A DNA stretch of 10,072 bases, taken from assembly GCA_020024395.1 (NCBI GenBank), contig JAHHTV010000048.1:1-10072 (forward strand). The letters are read 5' to 3'. Positions 1-7,823 of the stretch are shown one piece after another. The translations under genes and the position numbers were made by a program. Origin of the DNA: Anaerotignum sp. Its GTDB lineage: Bacteria; Bacillota; Clostridia; Lachnospirales; Anaerotignaceae. The notes below the pieces were generated by a model. It was not told where the DNA came from. It saw nothing but the letters and a program-made list of their open reading frames with translations, and made no database searches. How positions within the stretch are numbered: position 1 is the stretch's first letter; the number at the start of each line of letters is the position of its first letter.

Positions 1-2
1 GT

Positions 3-248
3 ATTGTTATTGTGATATTTTTGATACTCAAGATATTTGTTTTTGTTTTTGATATGGCGTTGTTTTAAAAGCGTGTGATACAAGTGCTATTTAATGTGGC
101 AATTACAGGAGCTTTTATTTATGAAGTATTTTTCTGTGAACAATATACAGGGGATTATCACAACCGTAAAATAACTTTTTGGATACTATTGGTTTTATTG
201 ATTTGTATGATTGTATGGTCAATACATTGTTTGATTGCTATTTTATAA
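3..248 (+). pseudogene. Interrupted hydrophobic (membrane) reading frame, left-truncated
   Basis: Frame 3 is open from the window edge to TAA at 66-68 and encodes a very hydrophobic stretch (IVIVIFLILKIFVFVF then DMALF). The same frame then continues for 59 sense codons from 69 to TAA at 246-248. That second piece starts with K-R, has a hydrophobic segment (VLFNVAITGAFIYEVFF), a short polar loop (EQYTGDYHNRK) and a second strong transmembrane segment (FWILLVLLICMIVWSI). Two in-frame hydrophobic pieces separated by a single stop look like one membrane protein broken by a nonsense change. The alternative is a genuine end at 68 followed by a small separate membrane protein, but the only early starts in that frame are GTG at 75, 84 and 96 without a good ribosome binding site. 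The family is not recognised and most of the gene lies outside the window. Confidence 0.35.
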
Positions 249-259
249 ATTTCAAAAAT

Positions 260-298
260 AAGGTGGATTTTCTGTGATATGACAAATCTACCTTTTTT
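260..298 (+). terminator. Rho-independent terminator after the left-edge gene
   Basis: An 11-bp stem is formed by AAGGTGGATTT (260-270) and AAATCTACCTT (284-294), with one G-T wobble and a 13-base loop. A run of six T residues (293-298) overlaps the end of the stem. It lies just after the TAA at 246-248 and before the acpP promoter, so it isolates the acpP-rnc unit from upstream transcription. Confidence 0.75.
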
Positions 299-330
299 GA
301 TTTTTTTAGAATTTTTTTTAGTAATTTTTG

Positions 331-359
331 CTGACAAAATACTGAAAATAGAGTATAGT
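331..359 (+). promoter_or_regulatory. Sigma-A-type promoter of acpP-rnc
   Basis: The -35 element is CTGACA (331-336), five of six matching TTGACA. A spacer of exactly 17 bases leads to the -10 element TATAGT (354-359), five of six matching TATAAT. Transcription would begin near 366, giving a short leader of about 25 bases that holds the AGGAGG site at 375-380, nine bases before the acpP ATG. The position just after a terminator supports it. Confidence 0.7.
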
Positions 360-389
360 ATTGAAAGAAACAAAAGGAGGTTGACGAAT

Positions 390-620
390 ATGGACGAAGC
401 GATTGTAATGAACATTGTGGCGAAACAGTTAAACATTGCAACAGATACATTGCAAAAGAATACTTCCTTTGCAGCATTGGGGGCAGACTCTTTAGATGTG
501 TTTCAAATTATTTCTGCGTTGGAAGAAGCATATCACATAGAATTTGACAATCATGAGGCAGAAAAAATAAAAACCATCGGTGATGCTATGGCATATATTA
601 GAAAATCAGTGGGGAATTGA
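390..620 (+). CDS. acpP: Acyl carrier protein
   Basis: This 76-residue protein carries the growing fatty acyl chain on a phosphopantetheine arm in type II fatty acid synthesis in the cytoplasm. The attachment site is visible as LGADSLD, with the modified serine at residue 34. It is followed by the acidic helix II (SALEEAYHIEF) that contacts the synthase enzymes. Length matches the family (about 75-80 residues). The frame is open from 279, but the start chosen is ATG at 390: it has AGGAGG at 375-380 with nine-base spacing, lies downstream of a good promoter, and gives the normal ACP N-terminus. One base separates its stop from the rnc start. The DVFQII following the DSL motif differs from the E. 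coli-type DTVELV, which I regard as normal variation. Because plsX and fab genes are not in view, a specialised ACP cannot be fully excluded, but the pairing with rnc favours the housekeeping one. Confidence 0.93.
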   Translation: MDEAIVMNIVAKQLNIATDTLQKNTSFAALGADSLDVFQIISALEEAYHIEFDNHEAEKIKTIGDAMAYIRKSVGN

Positions 621-621
621 T

Positions 622-1320
622 ATGAATTACTTAAATTTGGAAGAATTTGAAAAAAGATTGGGTTATCGGTTCACAAACAAAAATTTGTTGTTGTTGGCAC
701 TGACACACAGCTCTTATGCCAATGAAAACAAAAAATGCAGTCATGAAAATAATGAGCGATTGGAATTTTTGGGCGATGCTGTGTTGGATATGGTCGTGAG
801 TGAATATATGTATCGCAAATTTCCAGATATGCCAGAAGGTGAATTGACAAAATTGCGTGCGGCTGTGGTTTGTGAAACTTCATTGGCAGATTTGTCGAGA
901 AAGTTGGGTGTTGGTAGAAATTTGTTATTGGGCAAAGGGGAAGAAAGTACAGGTGGCAGAAACCGTGATTCCATACTTGCAGATGCTTTTGAGGCGATTA
1001 TTGGTGCTGTATGTATAGATGGTAATATTGATGCTGCAAGTAAATATATTATGGGATTTATGGAAGATTGCATTGCACAAACAAAAACAAATTTCCGAAA
1101 TTTGGATTGTAAAACCCATTTACAAGAAATGATACAAAAAATTAGTAAAGTACCATTGCAATATGTTATTGTGGACGAAAAAGGTCCTGACCATAACAAA
1201 GTATTTGTGGCACAAGTGTTGCATGATGGAAAAATACTGGGACAAGGCAGTGGCAAAAGCAAAAAAGAAGCAGAACAAAATGCTGCAAATGCTGCATTGG
1301 ATAGTATGAAAAAGGTGTAA
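622..1320 (+). CDS. rnc: Ribonuclease III
   Basis: This is the 232-residue double-strand-specific endoribonuclease that processes the rRNA precursor and some mRNAs as a Mg-dependent homodimer. The N-terminal nuclease domain (about residues 5-150) contains the signature NERLEFLGD at 44-52. The acidic residues corresponding to E. coli E38, E41, D45, E65, D114 and E117 appear here as E45, E48, D52, E72, D121 and E124, so the active site is intact. A double-stranded RNA-binding domain follows (about 162-230), ending in the GSGKSKKEAEQNAA motif that packs against the RNA backbone. The start is the ATG one base after the acpP stop, with GGGG at 611-614 seven bases upstream, which suggests translational coupling. 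An in-frame ATG at 580 lies inside acpP and would add 14 unlikely residues. The acpP-rnc order is common in Firmicutes. Here smc does not follow, because a terminator comes next. Confidence 0.97.
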   Translation: MNYLNLEEFEKRLGYRFTNKNLLLLALTHSSYANENKKCSHENNERLEFLGDAVLDMVVSEYMYRKFPDMPEGELTKLRAAVVCETSLADLSRKLGVGRNLLLGKGEESTGGRNRDSILADAFEAIIGAVCIDGNIDAASKYIMGFMEDCIAQTKTNFRNLDCKTHLQEMIQKISKVPLQYVIVDEKGPDHNKVFVAQVLHDGKILGQGSGKSKKEAEQNAANAALDSMKKV

Positions 1321-1375
1321 AAAACAGATGATTTTGTGAGGAAGTATTCCTCTTGAAATCATCTGTTTTTTGTTT
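1321..1375 (+). terminator. Strong rho-independent terminator of acpP-rnc
   Basis: AAAACAGATGATTT (1321-1334) pairs with AAATCATCTGTTTT (1356-1369), a 14-bp stem. Inside it a second helix GAGGAA (1338-1343) with TTCCTC (1347-1352) closes on a three-base loop. A T-rich tail follows (1365-1379). The stem begins directly after the rnc stop codon. Confidence 0.88.
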
Positions 1376-1443
1376 TATTTTTTGCAAGCAAAAGTATATG
1401 AAAAAAATCCTATGAATTGGCAAAAATCGACATAATGAAATGC

Positions 1444-1457
1444 AGAACAAATGTTTG
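1444..1457 (+). promoter_or_regulatory. Candidate LexA (DinR) SOS box upstream of uvrB
   Basis: AGAACAAATGTTTG matches 12 of 14 positions of the Bacillus-type LexA consensus CGAACRNRYGTTYC. The mismatches are the two outer bases, and the core GAAC-N4-GTTT is kept. It overlaps the -35 of the distal promoter, where a bound repressor would block RNA polymerase. uvrB and uvrA are classic SOS genes in Firmicutes, so both position and target fit. LexA itself is not in the window, and the clostridial consensus could differ slightly. Confidence 0.6.
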
Positions 1458-1483
1458 TGCAATTTTTGTAATACCCCTATACT
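1455..1483 (+). promoter_or_regulatory. Distal uvrB promoter
   Basis: TTGTGC (1455-1460) and TATACT (1478-1483) are separated by exactly 17 bases. The -10 is good (five of six) while the -35 is weak (the TTG core only). The LexA-like box runs into the -35. Transcription would start near 1490. Confidence 0.45.
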
Positions 1484-1613
1484 TTGTGGGTTAACTATGC
1501 TATACTTCTTTGTAGTCTACTTCTTTGATGTTGCATTTGATTGCCATAAGGGGATTATTTTTAGAGTGTATACATAAATTTTGTAAAAATGTACAAAAAG
1601 TATATTGCTGTTT

Positions 1614-1643
1614 TTGCAAATTTTAATTTGAAAAATATATAAT
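1614..1643 (+). promoter_or_regulatory. Proximal uvrB promoter
   Basis: A perfect -10 TATAAT (1638-1643) lies 18 bases after TTGCAA (1614-1619, four of six matching TTGACA). Transcription would begin around 1650, leaving only about 15 bases before the uvrB ATG, just enough for the GGAGG site at 1655-1659. No LexA-like box is seen here, so this could be a constitutive second promoter. The region is so AT-rich that a chance -10 is possible. Confidence 0.45.
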
Positions 1644-1665
1644 TTTTGGTGAACGGAGGTGTATT

Positions 1666-3654
1666 ATGGAAAAACCATTTAAAATTCATTCCAAATTTCA
1701 GCCAACTGGTGACCAGCCGCAAGCAATCGAAAAAATTGTGGAAGGATTTCAAAAAGGATTAAAATTTCAGGCTTTGAGAGGTGTAACAGGGTCTGGAAAA
1801 ACATTTACAATGGCAAATGTAATTGAAAAAATACAAAAACCAACATTGGTCATTGCACACAATAAAACGCTTGCAGCACAACTTTACAATGAATTGAAAG
1901 AATTTTTTCCAGAAAATGCAGTGGAATACTTTGTATCATATTATGACTATTATCAGCCAGAGGCATATGTACCAAGTTCTGACACATATATCGAAAAAGA
2001 TTCTTCTGTGAATGATGAAATTGACAAATTGCGACACTCTGCAACAGCAGCTTTGGTGGAACGGCAAGATGTGATTGTTGTAGCAAGTGTATCTTGTATT
2101 TATGGGTTGGGTGACCCAGAAGAATATTATGGTATGATGCTTTCTTTACGTCCGGGCATGGAAAAAGACAGAGATGATGTTTTGCGTAGTTTGATTGAAA
2201 TGCAATATGACAGAAATGATATGAATTTTGAGCGGGGAACGTTTCGGGTCAGAGGGGATGTTGTGGAAATATTTCCAGTGGCATCAGAAAAATATGCAGT
2301 GCGTGTGGAATTTTTTGGTGATGAAATTGACCGTATTACAGAAATTGATGTGGTGACAGGAGAAGTGATTGGTACCAGAAATCATATTTCGATTTATCCT
2401 GCTTCGCATTATGTGACAGCACCAGAAACATTACAAAAAGCAATTTTACGCATTGAACAAGAATTGAAAGAGCGTTTGGAAGAATTGCGTCGAGAAGATA
2501 AATTATTGGAAGCACAACGATTGGAGCAACGTACCAATTATGATATAGAAATGCTGAGAGAAATGGGATTTTGTACAGGTATTGAAAATTATTCCCGTCA
2601 TTTATCTTTGCGAGAAGCAGGGAGTACACCCTTTACATTGATTGATTTCTTTCCAGATGATTTTCTAATTATTGCAGATGAATCACATGTATCCATTCCA
2701 CAAATTCGGGCAATGTATGAAGGTGACCGTTCTCGTAAAACAACATTGGTGGATTTTGGATTTCGTTTGCCATCTGCACTGGATAACAGACCACTGAAGT
2801 TTTCAGAATTTGAAAGCAAAATCAATCAAATGCTTTTTGTATCTGCAACGCCTTCTGTGTATGAAAAAGAACACACAGAACAAATTGTGGAACAAATTAT
2901 CCGTCCGACAGGGTTATTAGACCCTGAAATTTTTGTGCGTCCGATTGCAGGACAAATTGATGATTTATTACATGAAGTGAGATGTACCACAGAAAAAGGA
3001 CAAAAGGTGCTTGTTACAACATTGACCAAAAAAATGGCAGAGCGTTTGACAGATTATATGAAAGAAACTGGCGTGCGTGTGAGATATTTACATTCTGATA
3101 TTGATACACTGGAAAGATTGGAAATTATAAGGGATTTACGCATGAATGTTTTTGATGTATTGGTGGGCATCAATTTATTGCGTGAGGGATTGGATATTCC
3201 AGAAGTTAGCTTGGTTGCGATATTAGATGCAGACAAAGAAGGTTTTTTGCGTTCGGAAACATCTTTGATACAAACTATTGGGCGTGCAGCAAGAAATGCA
3301 GAAGGGCGTGTTGTGATGTATGCAGATGTGATGACGGAAAGTATGGCCAAAGCGATTGAGGAAACAGAACGTCGTCGTAGTATACAGCAAGCATACAATG
3401 AAATGCATGGTATTACACCAAAAACGATTGTGAAAAAAGTGCATGATGTGATACAAATTACAAAAACAGCAACCGAAAAACAAAAATTTGGTTTGGAAAA
3501 AGACCCAGAGTCTATGAGCAAAAAAGAATTACAAAAATTGATACAGAAATTGGACAAAGAAATGAAACAGGCAGCAATGGATTTGCAATTTGAAAGGGCG
3601 GCAGAATTGCGTGACAAATTGCTGGAATTAAAACAACTGGAATTACAGTTTTGA
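1666..3654 (+). CDS. uvrB: Excinuclease ABC subunit B (UvrB)
   Basis: This 662-residue helicase-like protein is loaded by UvrA onto damaged DNA, verifies the lesion and recruits UvrC for incision. Walker A GVTGSGKT is at 39-46. The beta-hairpin that threads between the strands is the [20 protein letters not shown] region at 92-111, with its aromatic residues intact. The Walker B/DEAD-like box is DESH at 338-341. Helicase motif [11 protein letters not shown] lies at 536-544. The C-terminal UVR motif that binds UvrC is at about 623-658 ([17 protein letters not shown]). Length is normal for the family and all key motifs are present, so it should be active. The ATG has GGAGG at 1655-1659, six bases upstream. 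uvrA follows after 17 bases with its own ribosome binding site, so the two are almost certainly co-transcribed. Regulation is probably by LexA through the upstream box. Confidence 0.98.
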   Translation: MEKPFKIHSKFQPTGDQPQAIEKIVEGFQKGLKFQALRGVTGSGKTFTMANVIEKIQKPTLVIAHNKTLAAQLYNELKEFFPENAVEYFVSYYDYYQPEAYVPSSDTYIEKDSSVNDEIDKLRHSATAALVERQDVIVVASVSCIYGLGDPEEYYGMMLSLRPGMEKDRDDVLRSLIEMQYDRNDMNFERGTFRVRGDVVEIFPVASEKYAVRVEFFGDEIDRITEIDVVTGEVIGTRNHISIYPASHYVTAPETLQKAILRIEQELKERLEELRREDKLLEAQRLEQRTNYDIEMLREMGFCTGIENYSRHLSLREAGSTPFTLIDFFPDDFLIIADESHVSIPQIRAMYEGDRSRKTTLVDFGFRLPSALDNRPLKFSEFESKINQMLFVSATPSVYEKEHTEQIVEQIIRPTGLLDPEIFVRPIAGQIDDLLHEVRCTTEKGQKVLVTTLTKKMAERLTDYMKETGVRVRYLHSDIDTLERLEIIRDLRMNVFDVLVGINLLREGLDIPEVSLVAILDADKEGFLRSETSLIQTIGRAARNAEGRVVMYADVMTESMAKAIEETERRRSIQQAYNEMHGITPKTIVKKVHDVIQITKTATEKQKFGLEKDPESMSKKELQKLIQKLDKEMKQAAMDLQFERAAELRDKLLELKQLELQF

Positions 3655-3671
3655 AATAAATAGGAGGAAAC

Positions 3672-6509
3672 ATGAAAAATCAAATTGTCGTCAGAGGTGC
3701 AAGAGAACACAACCTCAAAAATATAGATTTGACAATACCAAGAGATAAATTGGTTGTGTTTACAGGTGTGAGTGGTTCTGGTAAAAGCTCTCTTGCATTT
3801 GATACATTATATGCCGAAGGACAAAGAAGATATGTCGAATCATTGTCTGCTTATGCTAGACAATTTTTAGGGCAAATGGAAAAACCAGATGTTGACCAGA
3901 TTGATGGTCTTTCACCTGCAATATCCATTGACCAAAAAACAACAAGCCATAACCCACGTTCTACTGTTGGAACCGTGACAGAAATTTATGATTATTTGCG
4001 TTTGTTGTATGCTAGAATTGGTATTCCACATTGTCCAAAATGTGGAAAAGAAATCAAAAAACAAACCATAGACCAGATTGTTGACCGTATTGTGGGTTTG
4101 CCAGAACGTACAAAAATACAGCTTTTGGCACCTGTGGTCAGAGGCAGAAAAGGCGAACACGTCAAATTATTGCAAGATGCCAAAAAAAGCGGATATGTGC
4201 GTGTGAGAGTAGATGGTATTACGTATGATTTGTCAGAAGAAATCAAATTAGAAAAAAACAAAAAACATAATATTGAAATCATTGTTGACCGTTTGGTTGT
4301 CAAAGAGGGTATGCAAAAACGTTTGACAGAGTCTATCGAAACAGTGGCATTGCTGACAGGTGGTTTGCTTGTGGTAGATGTCAACCAAGGGGAGCAAGAA
4401 TTGGTGTTTAGCCAGAATTTTTCTTGCCCAGATTGTGGCATTGATTTGATGGAGATAGAACCTCGTTTGTTTTCATTCAATAATCCGAGTGGTGCTTGCC
4501 CAACTTGTACGGGGTTGGGTATGCAAATGAAGTTTGATGAGCAGTTGATCGTGCCAAATGATAAATTGTCGATTGCACAAGGGGCGATTGTTGCACCAGG
4601 ATATAATTCGTTGTCAAATCGGGATAGTATGCATCGTGTGTTGTTTGATGCATTATCAGAAAATTACAATTTTTCACTGGATACGCCTTTTTGTGATTTG
4701 CCAGAAGAAATCAAAAAAATCATATTTTATGGCACAAATGGCAAAAAAATGCGTGTCACATATAAAAATCATAGAGGTACAGGAACATATGACTATGATT
4801 TTTCAGGTATCATAAACAATTTGCAAAGACGATACAGCGAAACATCGGAAAGTATGCGTGCAGAATATGAGGAATATATGACCAATATTCAATGCCCCTC
4901 TTGTCATGGAAAACGTTTGCGTCCAGAAGTGCTTGCCATTACCGTAGGGGGAAAAAATATTTCAGAAGTGACAGAACTTTCTGTGGCAGAAATACAAAAA
5001 TTTTTCAACAATTTGACACTCACAGGCAGAGAACAAATGATTGCAGAAAGAATATTGAAAGAAATTCATGCTCGTATTGGTTTTTTGGTAGATGTGGGAT
5101 TGGAATATTTAACATTGTCAAGAGCCGCAGGTACATTGTCGGGCGGTGAAGCACAGCGTATTCGTTTGGCAACACAAATTGGCTCTGGTTTGGTAGGTGT
5201 GGTGTATATTTTAGATGAACCAAGTATTGGTTTGCACCAACGTGACAATGATAAGCTGTTGAAAACATTGGAGCATTTGCGTGATATTGGAAATTCTTTG
5301 ATTGTGGTAGAACATGATGAAGATACCATGTATGCGGCGGATTATATTGTGGACGTTGGTCCAGGGGCAGGAAAAGATGGCGGCCATATCATTTGTGTGG
5401 GTGATGTGGAAACCATAAAGGCTTGTGAGCAGTCTGTGACAGGAGATTATCTGAGCGGCAGAAAAAAAATAGAAGTGCCAAAACAACGTCGGGCAATCAA
5501 CAAAGAGGCGATGTTGCATATCAAAATGGCATCAGAAAATAACTTGAAAAATTTAGATGTGGATATTCCTTTGGGGGTGTTTACTTGTGTCACTGGGGTG
5601 AGTGGCTCTGGTAAAAGTTCTTTGGTCAATGAAATATTATATAAAAGATTGGCAAAAGATTTGAACCGTGCAAAAATACGTGCAGGCAAACATGAAGATA
5701 TGACAGGACAAGATAAATTGGATAAAGTCATAAACATTGACCAATCGCCTATCGGCAGAACGCCTAGAAGTAACCCTGCCACATATACAGGTGTTTTTGA
5801 CCTCATTCGTGATGTGTTTGCACAGACAACAGAGGCAAAAATGCGAGGATACCAAAAAGGCAGATTTAGTTTTAATGTCAAGGGTGGACGTTGTGAAGCG
5901 TGTTCTGGTGATGGGATTATTAAAATTGAAATGCATTTTTTACCAGATATTTATGTGCCTTGTGAAGTGTGTCAAGGAAAACGATATAACAGAGAAACTT
6001 TGGAAGTCAAATACAAGGGGAAAACCATTGCAGATGTGTTGCAAATGACTGTGGAAGAAGCATTGGCATTTTTTGAAAACATTCCAAAAATCAAAACAAA
6101 ACTGCAAACATTATATGATGTGGGGCTTTCATATGTGCAGTTGGGACAATCTTCCACAACGCTTTCTGGTGGAGAAGCACAAAGGGTGAAACTGGCAACG
6201 GAATTGAGTAAAAGAAGTACAGGACGCACAATGTACATTCTGGACGAACCAACAACTGGTTTGCACATGGCAGATGTGCATAAATTGGTGCATATATTGC
6301 AAAGATTGACAGAAGGTGGAAACAGCATTGTTGTGATTGAGCATAATTTGGACGTTATCAAAACGGCGGATTATATCATCGACTTGGGCCCAGAAGGGGG
6401 TACAGGAGGTGGCACGATTGTTGCAACTGGTACACCAGAAGAAATTTGCAATGTAAAAAATTCTTATACTGGAAAATATTTATTGCCTATGCTGGAAAAA
6501 GGAAAATAA
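3672..6509 (+). CDS. uvrA: Excinuclease ABC subunit A (UvrA)
   Basis: This 945-residue dimeric ABC ATPase finds distortions in DNA and hands UvrB to the lesion. It has two ATPase modules. The first has Walker A GVSGSGKS at 32-39, signature LSGGEAQ at 489-495 and Walker B with DEP at 515-517. The second has Walker A at 642-649, LSGGEAQ at 831-837 and DEP at 858-860. Zinc sites are intact: C252, C255, C276 and C279, and the DNA-binding finger C741, C744, C764 and C767 with the usual 19-residue spacing. A CPKC pair at 121-124 and CPSC in the middle are also family features. Length is typical (about 940-950). AGGAGG at 3662-3667 lies four bases before the ATG. No clear terminator is seen after it, so some read-through into the next gene is possible. 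Two uvrA paralogues exist in some bacteria, but the adjacency to uvrB marks this as the repair UvrA. Confidence 0.98.
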   Translation: MKNQIVVRGAREHNLKNIDLTIPRDKLVVFTGVSGSGKSSLAFDTLYAEGQRRYVESLSAYARQFLGQMEKPDVDQIDGLSPAISIDQKTTSHNPRSTVGTVTEIYDYLRLLYARIGIPHCPKCGKEIKKQTIDQIVDRIVGLPERTKIQLLAPVVRGRKGEHVKLLQDAKKSGYVRVRVDGITYDLSEEIKLEKNKKHNIEIIVDRLVVKEGMQKRLTESIETVALLTGGLLVVDVNQGEQELVFSQNFSCPDCGIDLMEIEPRLFSFNNPSGACPTCTGLGMQMKFDEQLIVPNDKLSIAQGAIVAPGYNSLSNRDSMHRVLFDALSENYNFSLDTPFCDLPEEIKKIIFYGTNGKKMRVTYKNHRGTGTYDYDFSGIINNLQRRYSETSESMRAEYEEYMTNIQCPSCHGKRLRPEVLAITVGGKNISEVTELSVAEIQKFFNNLTLTGREQMIAERILKEIHARIGFLVDVGLEYLTLSRAAGTLSGGEAQRIRLATQIGSGLVGVVYILDEPSIGLHQRDNDKLLKTLEHLRDIGNSLIVVEHDEDTMYAADYIVDVGPGAGKDGGHIICVGDVETIKACEQSVTGDYLSGRKKIEVPKQRRAINKEAMLHIKMASENNLKNLDVDIPLGVFTCVTGVSGSGKSSLVNEILYKRLAKDLNRAKIRAGKHEDMTGQDKLDKVINIDQSPIGRTPRSNPATYTGVFDLIRDVFAQTTEAKMRGYQKGRFSFNVKGGRCEACSGDGIIKIEMHFLPDIYVPCEVCQGKRYNRETLEVKYKGKTIADVLQMTVEEALAFFENIPKIKTKLQTLYDVGLSYVQLGQSSTTLSGGEAQRVKLATELSKRSTGRTMYILDEPTTGLHMADVHKLVHILQRLTEGGNSIVVIEHNLDVIKTADYIIDLGPEGGTGGGTIVATGTPEEICNVKNSYTGKYLLPMLEKGK

Positions 6510-6620
6510 AACCAAATATATGTAAAATGTACAACCAAAAATAATGACAAACCATATTACGATAACAAAAGAAAAATGTTTGTCAAAAAATGTCTTTTTT
6601 TTCTACAAGAACAAAGCCAA

Positions 6621-6634
6621 CAAACAAGTGTTGT
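6621..6634 (+). promoter_or_regulatory. Weak LexA-like site before the 101-residue gene
   Basis: CAAACAAGTGTTGT matches 11 of 14 positions of the Bacillus LexA consensus but loses one base in each half of the core (AAAC and GTTG instead of GAAC and GTTC). It lies two bases upstream of a TTGACA -35, a position that would suit an operator. In such AT-rich DNA this level of match can occur by chance. Confidence 0.2.
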
Positions 6635-6636
6635 TA

Positions 6637-6665
6637 TTGACAAACGTCTGAATTATCAGTACCAT
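6637..6665 (+). promoter_or_regulatory. Promoter for the 6705-8315 gene group
   Basis: A perfect -35 TTGACA (6637-6642) is followed after 17 bases by TACCAT (6660-6665), which keeps the first two and last two bases of TATAAT. Transcription would start near 6672, leaving a leader of about 33 bases with GGAGGA at 6693-6698. The rest of the 195-base gap after uvrA is AT-rich. It contains a loose inverted repeat GACAAAC/GTTTGTC (6546-6552 and 6578-6584) with too long a loop to be a clear terminator. Confidence 0.55.
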
Positions 6666-6704
6666 AGAAGCAAGCAGTATGAGTAAATTTTTGGAGGAGC
6701 GGTA

Positions 6705-7010
6705 ATGGTAAAAGATGAACCAGTGTTGGCGTTTGAACAGTGTCAAAAACAAGTGACGGAATACTTCGGTTGTGATGGAGATTTTTTTATAAAGCCATTG
6801 TTGAATTTAGAATGGGCGGTAAAAGAAGATGAAGATTTTTATTTTTTGTCTTACTGGTCATCACAAGGAAAAAAAACAGATGCAGTGATTGTAAAAAGGG
6901 GAGGCAAACCAATGGTGTATCAAACAAAAGAATATACTATGGTGGTTGCCATTGACTGCGTCAAAATTGGGTTTATATTCAGAAATGAAAAAAATATTGT
7001 GTTGGCATAA
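6705..7010 (+). CDS. Uncharacterised 101-residue protein
   Basis: I do not recognise this family. It is a small soluble protein with no signal peptide or membrane segment. The N-terminal third reads as a helix (residues 6-20, ending in TEYFGCDGD). After it come alternating hydrophobic/charged stretches that look like beta strands (FYFLSYWSS at 45-53, TDAVIVKRGGKPMVYQT at 58-74, YTMVVAIDCVKIGFIFRNE at 77-95), suggesting a compact alpha/beta fold. Cysteines at 13, 23 and 85 do not form an obvious metal motif. The ATG is well placed, with GGAGGA at 6693-6698 six bases upstream and a near-consensus promoter before it. An 8-codon frame (6679-6705) ends in TAATG overlapping this ATG. The gene lies between uvrA and an SSB-like gene on the same strand, so a DNA-maintenance link is possible but rests on position only. 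Confidence 0.75.
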   Translation: MVKDEPVLAFEQCQKQVTEYFGCDGDFFIKPLLNLEWAVKEDEDFYFLSYWSSQGKKTDAVIVKRGGKPMVYQTKEYTMVVAIDCVKIGFIFRNEKNIVLA

Positions 7011-7141
7011 CAATATAAAACAAAGGAGGCAGATGTTTTTTTGTTTTTATTCTAAATCAGTAAAAAGTCACATAGAATGATACAGAAAAACAGTTGTCAA
7101 AATCGACATTAGTCTTGGCAGAGAAAAGGGGAGAAGTGCAG

Positions 7142-7792
7142 ATGAACAGCTTACCAAAAAACAACTTCGTACAAATTACAGGTGTTGTAGTGGAGGAAGG
7201 CGTATTTAGCCATGAAGTATATGGCGAGGGTTTTTATACTTTTCGGATTGCATCAGAAAGATTGAGTGAACAAGAAGATATTTTGCCAATTACCATATCA
7301 GAAAGATTATTGGTAAATCAAGAAATTAAAATGGGTGTTTGTGTGCATATTGTAGGGCAATTACGCAGTTATAACAATTATACAGGCAATAAAAGCCGTT
7401 TGGTGTTGACTGTGTTTGCAAGAGAAGTGACAGTTTTGGAGCCACCTGATAAGAAAAATGAAAATGAAATTATATTAAACGGTTTTATTTGTAAACCTGC
7501 AGTTTATCGCAAAACACCTTTTGGCAGAGAAATTTCTGATATTTTGGTGGCAGTAAATCGTGCATATAATAAATCAGATTATATTCCTTGTATCACATGG
7601 GGCAGAAATGCACGCTATGTTGCAACACTGCCTGTGGGAACGGAAGTCAAAATATGGGGGCGTATACAAAGCAGGGTTTATCAGAAAAAACATGATATAG
7701 AAGTAGAAGAACGTGTGGCTTATGAAGTATCGGTTTCCAAAATATCTGTTTGTACGGATAAAACAGAAACAGAAGAAAAAGCGGAAGTTTAA
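7142..7792 (+). CDS. SSB-like protein with two tandem OB folds
   Basis: The 216-residue product resembles single-stranded DNA-binding proteins, but twice over. The first module (about 9-99) has a beta-strand start QITGVVVEEG, a central FYTFRIASERLS strand, then GVCVHIVGQLRSY, which matches the strand pattern VxVxGxLRxx of OB folds. The second (about 109-203) repeats it with EIILNGFICKP, ISDILVAVNRAYNKSDYIP, CITWGRNARYVATL and VKIWGRIQSRVYQ, the last closely like the SSB signature (W...A......G..v.v.G.l..R.Y). The C-terminus is acidic (TETEEKAEV) but lacks the DDDIPF-type tip that recruits partner proteins in housekeeping SSB, so it is probably an accessory or specialised SSB. ATG at 7142 is chosen because AGGGGAG (7127-7133) lies eight bases upstream. 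An in-frame TTG at 7094 has no ribosome binding site. The next gene follows after 31 bases. A PriB- or SSB-like role is inferred, not proven. Confidence 0.72.
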   Translation: MNSLPKNNFVQITGVVVEEGVFSHEVYGEGFYTFRIASERLSEQEDILPITISERLLVNQEIKMGVCVHIVGQLRSYNNYTGNKSRLVLTVFAREVTVLEPPDKKNENEIILNGFICKPAVYRKTPFGREISDILVAVNRAYNKSDYIPCITWGRNARYVATLPVGTEVKIWGRIQSRVYQKKHDIEVEERVAYEVSVSKISVCTDKTETEEKAEV

Positions 7793-7823
7793 TTTTCTGA
7801 ATAAAAACGGGAGTGAATGAATA

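Larger units (their letters stand above)
1376..1665 (+). other. Non-coding upstream region of uvrB
   Basis: No supported gene lies here. The region is very AT-rich and holds a LexA-like box (1444-1457), a distal promoter (1455-1483), a proximal promoter (1614-1643), a short palindrome GTAGTCTAC (1512-1520), and a repeated TATACTT element (1478 and 1501). A leader of roughly 175 bases would be made from the distal promoter. I could not identify a riboswitch or T-box fold in it. Two tiny open frames (1497-1577 and 1528-1626) lack ribosome binding sites. Confidence 0.6.

Noticed and set aside
121..174. 17-codon frame with AGGAG at 107-111
   Set aside because: The ribosome binding site is plausible, but the frame is very short and conflicts with the longer hydrophobic frame. 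Nothing else supports it.
279..389. N-terminal extension of the acyl carrier protein frame back to ATG 279
   Set aside because: It would run through the terminator and the promoter. The ATG at 390 has the AGGAGG site and gives the normal ACP length.
741..1262. 173-codon open frame on the minus strand inside rnc
   Set aside because: It is a shadow of the conserved rnc frame, rich in Ser/Ile/Asn/Pro as expected for antisense of AT-rich coding DNA, and has no ribosome binding site.
1497..1577. 26-codon frame in the uvrB leader
   Set aside because: There is no ribosome binding site and the composition follows the local T-rich bases. It may be chance.
1528..1626. 32-codon cysteine-containing frame in the uvrB leader
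   Set aside because: No ribosome binding site precedes the ATG, and it overlaps the proximal promoter.
3054..3710. 218-codon minus-strand frame across the end of uvrB
   Set aside because: It is an antisense shadow with serine- and cysteine-rich composition, overlapping two intact UvrB/UvrA sequences.
6546..6584. Terminator after uvrA from GACAAAC/GTTTGTC
   Set aside because: The arms are only seven AT-rich pairs with a 25-base loop, and the T-run is offset. It is not convincing.
7094..7141. Upstream TTG start for the SSB-like protein
   Set aside because: It lacks a ribosome binding site, and the added residues are not OB-like. ATG 7142 has a well-spaced AGGGGAG.
7793..7823. Cobalamin riboswitch before the CobO-like gene
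   Set aside because: The gap is only 31 bases and no B12-box-like sequence is seen in it or just upstream.
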